34,912 nt of DNA from Silicimonas sp. Lineage in GTDB: Bacteria; Pseudomonadota; Alphaproteobacteria; Rhodobacterales; Rhodobacteraceae. The notes under the pieces are model-generated. The model was not told where the DNA came from. It saw only the letters and a program-made list of their open reading frames with translations, and ran no database searches. Each line of letters opens with the position of its first letter. Position 1 is the first letter of the stretch. The translations under genes were made by a program, and so were the position numbers. This document shows positions 30,444-34,912 of the stretch, piece after piece. The DNA is taken from positions 1 to 34,912 of the forward strand of contig JAJDVJ010000147.1 in assembly GCA_022826205.1 (NCBI GenBank), written 5' to 3'.

Positions 30444-30471
30444 ATCAAGACTGTTTGACATGAGCACACTC

Positions 30472-30515
30472 TTTCGTTTCATTTCACATCATGAGACATC
30501 GAGTTTGAAACGAAA
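30472..30515. promoter_or_regulatory. Inverted repeat at the lacI start, possible auto-operator
   Basis: Arms TTTCGTTTCA (30472-30481) and TGAAACGAAA (30506-30515), perfect over 10 bp with a 24-bp spacer. TGAAAC/GTTTCA half-sites are common in LacI-family operators. The location just before GTG 30532 suits autoregulation. Confidence 0.45.
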
Positions 30516-30531
30516 TGAGACGAGTATCCCA

Positions 30532-31560
30532 GTGAAACGCCCAACCATACCAGATCTTGCCGATGCCGCAGGCGTATCCGTGTCTACCGTGAACCGGATC
30601 CTGAACCGGCCCGATTCGGTTCGCCAACCCACGCGCGAACGTGTGATGGGTGCAGCTGAAGAAATCGGGTTCTACGGTCTCGGAACCATCAGACACGCGG
30701 TGCACGCCGGACGACAGAAGCACAAGCTGGGGATCCTGCTGCAGCAAGAGGGACGGCGCTTCTACCGGAATCTGGGCGATGCAATGGTGGCCGAAGCAGA
30801 ACGGCGGAGGGACGAGAGCATCGAATTGTCGCTCGGTTACCTCGACGACCTCTCTCCCGAACGCGTGGCCGAACGCCTCATCGCATTGGGCGACAACTGT
30901 GAGGCTGTGGCGCTTGTCGCCGCTCAGCATCCTCTTGTCGCGGATGCGATTGATGCGGTGATGGCCAAAGGCGTGCCCGTCGCCGGCCTGATCGCGCCGC
31001 TCTCCGCGCAAGGGAATGTCAGCTTTGTCGGGATCGACAACTGGAGAGTCGGACGCACGGCGGCTTGGGCGTTCAGCAACATTGTCCGGGAACCGGGCAA
31101 GATCGGCATTCTTCTCGGAAACTTCCGGTATCGAAATCAGGAAATGAACGAAAGCGGCTTCCGGTCGTATTTCCGGGAGCACAATTCCAAGTTCACGCTC
31201 CTCGAACCTCTCGCCACCTACGAGTCTGCCGCCGCCGCCCGCGAACTGGTCGAAAAGCTCTTGACAGAGCACCCCGATCTCTGCGGCCTCTTCGTCTCGG
31301 GCGGCGGTATCAGAGGCGCGCTTGCAGCGCTCCGCGACACGCCCAAGCGCGATGACTTCGTTGCTGTGGGATACGAGCTGTTCGAAGAGACGCGCGCCGC
31401 CCTTATTGACGGGACGCTCACCATGGTCATCTCGCACCCGATGGAAACCTTTGCCCGCGAGACGATCACCACTTTGATCAAGGCCAAGAAAGCCGGCGCC
31501 GACGCGGGTGCGCAGCACGCAGCCCTCGGGTTTGAAATCTACACTTCCGAAAACGTGTGA
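30532..31560 (+). CDS. LacI-family transcriptional regulator
   Basis: 342 residues from GTG 30532. It begins VKRPTIPDLADAAGVSVSTV then NRILNRPDSVRQ, the canonical LacI HTH with hinge, which in this family starts a few residues after the initiator; an in-frame ATG at 30460 would add 24 atypical residues. The periplasmic-binding-protein-like effector domain follows (LGILLQQEGRRFYRNLGDAM, VSFVGIDNWRVGRTAAWAF, DLCGLFVSGGGIRGALAAL, FVAVGYELFEETRAALIDGT). It is divergent from the ten-gene operon and is most likely its ligand-responsive repressor. Confidence 0.9.
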   Translation: MKRPTIPDLADAAGVSVSTVNRILNRPDSVRQPTRERVMGAAEEIGFYGLGTIRHAVHAGRQKHKLGILLQQEGRRFYRNLGDAMVAEAERRRDESIELSLGYLDDLSPERVAERLIALGDNCEAVALVAAQHPLVADAIDAVMAKGVPVAGLIAPLSAQGNVSFVGIDNWRVGRTAAWAFSNIVREPGKIGILLGNFRYRNQEMNESGFRSYFREHNSKFTLLEPLATYESAAAARELVEKLLTEHPDLCGLFVSGGGIRGALAALRDTPKRDDFVAVGYELFEETRAALIDGTLTMVISHPMETFARETITTLIKAKKAGADAGAQHAALGFEIYTSENV

Positions 31561-31582
31561 GGCCCGGTTCTGGGACGTCCCT

Positions 31583-31784
31583 GGGAAGCATCAGATACTT
31601 GGGGGTCAAGTTGTGCCCGGGAATTCCGCATGCACGGTTCTTCAAGATCACCGGAAGACGACAACTCACTGGCTGCGGGTGTCAGCACGAGTTTTCTTCC
31701 ACGATCCGATTTGGACAGACGAGCGCCGACGTGTTGTTCGGAATTGGCAACGTTTGCTGACTGACCCCGGTCTTTTGGTGCTCC
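31583..31784. mobile_element. 202-bp miniature element, diverged member of the second family
   Basis: Left end GGGAAGCATCAGATACTTGG then GGGTCAAG; right end CTGACCCCGGTCTTTTGGTG then CTCC. The interior is unlike the other copies. It lies 23 bp after the lacI stop. Confidence 0.5.
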
Positions 31785-31910
31785 TGCGAAATGGTGGCTG
31801 CCGACGCTGTCAGCGCCGTTGAAGAGTCTTGACCGGGCGTGCAGTTTCCCGCCAATTGAACGAACCATCAGGTCGCCACGCTCCCGCTCGGCTGCCCCCT
31901 GCCCCTGCAT

Positions 31911-32160
31911 TCATCCGCCTGCCACGCTGCGTGTGCCGACTTGATCGCTGCTGCCGAGAGAGGTTGCCGACGCCTCCTGAGGCGCAATCCCCAGTCGTTC
32001 CGCCCGGTCAAGGAGCGCCTTGGCAGAAGACGGATACCACGTCGCGCGTCCACGGGGCGTCGGCTCACGCAACTCCTCGAGCATGTTGCACATCTCCTGA
32101 AGCGTGACGTCCGGACGTGCCGCACGCATCGCGGCAACCAGTACGGCCGCATCGCATGAT
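31911..32160 (-). pseudogene. Large serine recombinase, C-terminal remnant
   Basis: Encodes AAVLVAAMRAARPDVTLQEM, then CNMLEELREPTPRGRATWYP and SSAKALLDRAERLGI. The Le.m.erTPRG...W.pSSv..LL.rA..lGi pattern is common at the end of site-specific recombinase family proteins. Catalytic parts are absent. The 280 bp that follow (32161-32440) hold nothing recognisable. Confidence 0.5.
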
Positions 32161-32442
32161 TTGTTTCCTTGGTTACCCTAAGCGGCGTTGCAATGGCACG
32201 TCCTCAAAATGTAGCAGTAGTTCTCGGGGCGTTGCACAATATGGAGATGATCAAGGAAACAGATTGAGGGCCTTGGATGATTGGAAAGCGTCCGGCCGGA
32301 CAACCATTCCCGGAACGACCGGACAAGAGACACAGCATTCTGATTTGAAAGGAATTTTCACCATTTCAGCACATCTTGGCAGTTGATGATGTTTCTGATC
32401 CGTACGCCGTAATGGTAATTCAGCGAACAAATCATGCGATGA

Positions 32443-32766
32443 CGCCAGGTCGAATCCCGCGAGGGCAAGCGCCAATTGCTCGCCGACCTGCGGGAATCCG
32501 GGTCTATCGAGCAGGATGCGGATGTCGTGATGTTCGTGTTTCGGGAGGAATACTACAAGGAACGCGAGAAGCCTGGCGACCACGACGAAGAGATGATCGC
32601 GAAGTGGCAGGAGGAAATGGAACGGGTCCACAACCGCGCGGAGATCATCATCGGCAAGCAGCGCCACGGCCCCTACGGAACGGTGGAGCTGGCATTCGAC
32701 GGACGCTTCACACAGTTCTCGAACCTTGCCAGGCCCTGGCAGCATGAGGACATCGGCGACACGTGA
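32443..32766 (+). pseudogene. Replicative DNA helicase DnaB, 3' end fragment
   Basis: In frame after a TGA at 32440-32442: [60 protein letters not shown] and [20 protein letters not shown], ending WQHEDIGDT. This is the last 108 codons of DnaB with a natural-looking C-terminus. It differs at several residues from the fragment at 3300-3503, so the two are not a recent duplication. Confidence 0.85.
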
Positions 32767-32782
32767 AAGTTCGCCACGGCCG

Positions 32783-33088
32783 TCAGGCCGGCTGATACCG
32801 CCGGACGTCGATCTCGTCGGCCCGCGCGCGCATCTGCGTCGCGTCGTGCCATGCCTGCATCCGCAGCAGCAGGTCCATGCTGAGGCCGAACGCCTTCTCC
32901 ACCCGCATCGCCATTTCCGGCGACAGCGACGCGTTGCCGTTGACGAGGTCCGAAAGAGTCGCCCTGCGCACGCCGAGAATCCGGGCCGCCTCCGAAACGC
33001 TCAATCCCAGCTCCTCGATGGCCTCGATCCGGATGAAGGCGCCGGGGTGCGGAGGGGCCATCCCCATCTTTATGCTTCGGCTTGTCAT
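32783..33088 (-). CDS. higA: HigA-family antitoxin (XRE-type HTH)
   Basis: 101 residues from ATG 33086-33088. HPGAFIRIEAIEELGLSVSE, then AARILGVRRATLSDLVNGNA and LSPEMAMRVEKAFGLSMDLL form the HigA/VapA-type helix-turn-helix, which begins with a characteristic HPG. The ATG overlaps the toxin stop by one base (TGATG). Toxin-first gene order is typical of higBA. It should neutralise HigB and repress the operon. Confidence 0.92.
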   Translation of the reverse strand: MTSRSIKMGMAPPHPGAFIRIEAIEELGLSVSEAARILGVRRATLSDLVNGNASLSPEMAMRVEKAFGLSMDLLLRMQAWHDATQMRARADEIDVRRYQPA

Positions 33089-33378
33089 CAGTGGCAGTCC
33101 TCCAGGTTGACGCGCTCGATTGCGCCGTCCCGTTCCTCGAACGTGATCCGCCAGTTTCCGGACACCGAAACGCTCCACTCGTTCCGTCGTTCGCCTGACA
33201 GCCGGTGGACCCGCCATCCAGGCGCCGCCTCTCGGATGAAGCCCTCCATGGTCTCCGCCATCGCCAGCGCGGCCAAGATGCCGCGCACCCGCTCCACGAG
33301 GTCCTGTTTCAGCAGCCGGGACGAATCGTTCTCGTATAGTTGGCGCAGGCCCCGGTGACGAAAGGAGCGGACGATCAT
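33088..33378 (-). CDS. higB: HigB-family toxin (RelE/ParE superfamily)
   Basis: 96 residues from ATG 33376-33378. MIVRSFRHRGLRQLYENDSS, then MEGFIREAAPGWRVHRLSGE and RRNEWSVSVSGNWRITFEER match the plasmid-maintenance killer/HigB family, which cleaves mRNA on the ribosome. The basic and aromatic residues of the C-terminal sheet are kept. The stop is coupled to higA. The gene is full length. Confidence 0.92.
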   Translation of the reverse strand: MIVRSFRHRGLRQLYENDSSRLLKQDLVERVRGILAALAMAETMEGFIREAAPGWRVHRLSGERRNEWSVSVSGNWRITFEERDGAIERVNLEDCH

Positions 33379-33466
33379 GCGTCCCGCATGTACGGCATGA
33401 CCGTGCATGATGCAAGCGCTTGTTGCAGCGCATGCAGGACACCACCGAGATCTCCGGGGTCAAATG

Positions 33467-33613
33467 GGGAAGCACCATGAACCTGGAGGTCAATACGCAG
33501 AGGAGACGAAGGTCGCGTGATCCACCGTCTAATGCAGTGGTACTCCGACGTGGCTTGAGGCCGTTCCTGCTTTGCGATGTCGTCGATTGACCCCCAGGTT
33601 CTTGGTGCTTCCC
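33467..33613. mobile_element. 147-bp miniature element of the second family
   Basis: Left end GGGAAGCACCATGAACCTGG then AGGTCAAT; right end ATTGACCCCCAGGTTCTTGG then TGCTTCCC. The interior shares GTGATCCACCGTCTAATG and GTGGCTTGAGGC with the copy at 9410-9554. A second left-end fragment (ACCACCGAGATCTCCGGGGT) lies directly upstream at about 33441-33465, so insertions are stacked. Confidence 0.7.
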
Positions 33614-33794
33614 GATCAGGACGCGCACGCATTGGCGGACAAGGTCCCATAAGAGGTTATGGGCGAAGCCGGGATCATCTGCGACAAACCGGGCTTCGAA
33701 CCGGATTTCATCACACGGGACAACGCGAGTGACGCAAGACACAACCATGCGTTGCCGTCAGTGCCGTTGCCTGTCAAAGGGCAAAGGGAGGGCG

Positions 33795-33941
33795 GCGCGG
33801 GACGATGGCGAAGCGCATGTCGCGCCTGGCGACGCGATGAGCGTGCCTGCTGGACCTGATCATTCCGCAGCGCCTTCCATGACTGGTGATGCCGCCATGT
33901 TCCACGTTGCTGGGACTGGTGACGGGGAGGACGCAACGTGG
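33795..33941 (+). pseudogene. Possible cupin-domain C-terminal remnant
   Basis: The frame reads GEAHVAPGDAMSVPAGPDHS, then DAAMFHVAGTG, close to the second cupin motif (xPGDxxxxPxGxxH) and its following strand. The first motif is missing and the frame then runs antisensibly into the methyltransferase region. Only a hint of a lost gene. Confidence 0.35.
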
Positions 33942-34582
33942 AGGGAGCGAGTCCGGACAAAACGAAAGAGACTTACCAGTCTCAAGCCGAAGCCTTTGAT
34001 AGGCAGCGTTCGAGAACGTTCTTCGAGGCACGATGGCTGGCCCGCTTCGGCGATGCGCTCCCGCGCGGAAGCAAGGTGCTCGATCTCGGCTGTGGCGGGG
34101 GGCAGCCGGTTTCCGCCTGGCTGATCGCGGAGGGGTTCAGCTTCACCGGAGTGGACTATTCCGAAGCGATGCTTGACATTGCCCGGCGACGCTGGCCGGG
34201 CGAAGACTGGCGCCATTCCGACATGCGTTCGCTTGACTTGAACGAGACGTTTCATGGCATTGTCGCCTGGGACAGTTTCTTTCACTTGACGCAGCAGGAA
34301 CAACGCGACGCGCTCCCTCGTCTGGCCGCACACCTCGAACCAGGTGGCTTGCTGCTGGTGACGGTCGGTCCGATGGCAGGTGAGTCAGTGGGGCAAGTGG
34401 CTGGAGAACCCGTGTTGCAGACCTCGCTTTCGCCGACTGAATACGCCTCCCTGCTTGAAGAACACGGGCTCATGCTCATTGCGTTCGTGTCCGAAGACCC
34501 GCAATGCGAAAACCACACCGTCCTGATGGCGATGAAGCTTCATGAGCATGACCAGGTCAATGAGCGCATTTCATTTCACTGA
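33938..34582 (+). CDS. Class I SAM-dependent methyltransferase
   Basis: 214 residues from GTG 33938, with GGGGAGG about 7 bp upstream. Motif I is VLDLGCGGGQP (47-57), motif II GVDYSEAMLDIA with Asp73, then WRHSDMRSLDL, FHGIVAWDSFFHLTQQEQ (motif IV region) and LEPGGLLLVTVG (post-motif). This is the Methyltransf_25/11 type, probably acting on a small molecule; the substrate is unknown. It may pair historically with the cupin remnant in front. Otherwise isolated. Confidence 0.88.
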   Translation: MEGASPDKTKETYQSQAEAFDRQRSRTFFEARWLARFGDALPRGSKVLDLGCGGGQPVSAWLIAEGFSFTGVDYSEAMLDIARRRWPGEDWRHSDMRSLDLNETFHGIVAWDSFFHLTQQEQRDALPRLAAHLEPGGLLLVTVGPMAGESVGQVAGEPVLQTSLSPTEYASLLEEHGLMLIAFVSEDPQCENHTVLMAMKLHEHDQVNERISFH

Positions 34583-34707
34583 GTTGAAATGCTGGCAGAC
34601 GTGGCCTGCGTGTTCTGCGGGACACGGTGCGCAAACCGAAACGCCTCGGACGGCGGAACATTTGCGGAAAGCGGGCCGCGGCGTGCAGATTTTTTTACAT
34701 AATGGAT

Positions 34708-34912
34708 TTATGCGCCAAAACGGCTGCGGCGCTGGCCGCGCTGCCGCGCCGCGTCGTCGATCACGCCCACTAGGTACGCGTTGCCGGTGACGTTGACGCG
34801 CACCTTGCGGTTCTCGGCGGACAGGAGCGGCACCAGCATCAGCACGGCGCCGCGGGCCATGTCGTCGCGGACGTCCTGCAGCTTCATGACTTCCTCGGAG
34901 GAGCGTGGACGA
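34708..34912 (-). CDS. HicB-type antitoxin, C-terminal part (runs off window)
   Basis: Open from the window edge to TAA 34708-34710. It reads SSEEVMKLQDVRDDMARGAV, LMLVPLLSAENRKVRVNVTG and YLVGVIDDAARQRGQRRSRF. The VRVNVT......IDdAA...G..RS.F pattern is the C-terminal ribbon-helix-helix/DUF1902-like end of HicB antitoxins. The N-terminus and any hicA lie outside. The preceding 34583-34707 shows no feature. Confidence 0.55.
   Translation of the reverse strand, partial: RPRSSEEVMKLQDVRDDMARGAVLMLVPLLSAENRKVRVNVTGNAYLVGVIDDAARQRGQRRSRFGA

Overview
The window looks like an accessory, insertion-riddled stretch of an alphaproteobacterial chromosome or large plasmid, most likely Rhodobacterales or a close relative. 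This is inferred from the GC-rich coding style, a perfect FNR/FnrL-type box, a pRiA4b ORF-3 family gene, DnaB and ScpB remnants, and a CUT2-type sugar cluster with rhizopine-like genes. I saw no tRNA, rRNA or CRISPR array. Family names come from reading the proteins, not from database searches.

Left third (1-12.1 kb): a LysR C-terminal fragment and an NmrA-like NAD(P)-binding protein lead into a mobile-element graveyard. It holds several serine-recombinase remnants, a VapBC toxin-antitoxin pair, abutting fragments of scpB and dnaB, and one nearly complete ISKra4-family element (about 3504-5968). That element carries a broken transposase, a recombinase-like HTH remnant and a pRiA4b ORF-3-like passenger gene. 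Ordinary genes sit between the debris: a secreted zincin-like protein with an altered HExxH motif, a cystathionine gamma-synthase/lyase-type PLP enzyme, a cold-shock protein and a secreted DUF3179 protein. Three 92-bp palindromic repeats here (7256, 8810, 11075) are deletion derivatives of the ISKra4 element.

Middle (12.1-21.1 kb): a tightly coupled two-gene operon encodes a small P-loop ATPase (411 aa) and a large P-loop/winged-helix/TPR protein (823 aa). It is flanked by a recombinase killed by one nonsense codon and by a truncated tyrosine integrase. This is the best candidate for an undescribed system, perhaps anti-phage or signalling. Then comes an inverted-repeat-bounded block (17062-21111) with an IS110 fragment, a DUF4287-type protein, an aminoglycoside-phosphotransferase-like kinase and a TbpB-like surface lipoprotein.

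Right (21.6-31.6 kb): ten genes on the minus strand form one apparent operon with a divergent LacI-type regulator. They encode a membrane di-iron hydroxylase, a sugar/inositol-type ABC transporter (binding protein, two permeases, ATPase), a Gfo/Idh/MocA dehydrogenase, a MocC/IolE-like TIM-barrel protein, a Rieske ferredoxin, a small unknown protein and a diverged ketopantoate-hydroxymethyltransferase (PanB) homologue. The set resembles rhizopine (O-methyl-inosamine) catabolism. The likely logic is import, oxidative O-demethylation by hydroxylase plus ferredoxin, then oxidation and isomerisation of the ring; the PanB-like enzyme may handle the released one-carbon unit. A FNR-type site lies in the divergent promoter region.

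Right edge (31.6-34.9 kb): more miniature elements, a recombinase remnant, a second dnaB 3' fragment, a HigBA toxin-antitoxin pair, a cupin remnant, a class I methyltransferase and the C-terminus of a HicB-type antitoxin running off the end. Two miniature repeat families, both tied to ISKra4-type transposase 3' ends, are scattered through the window.
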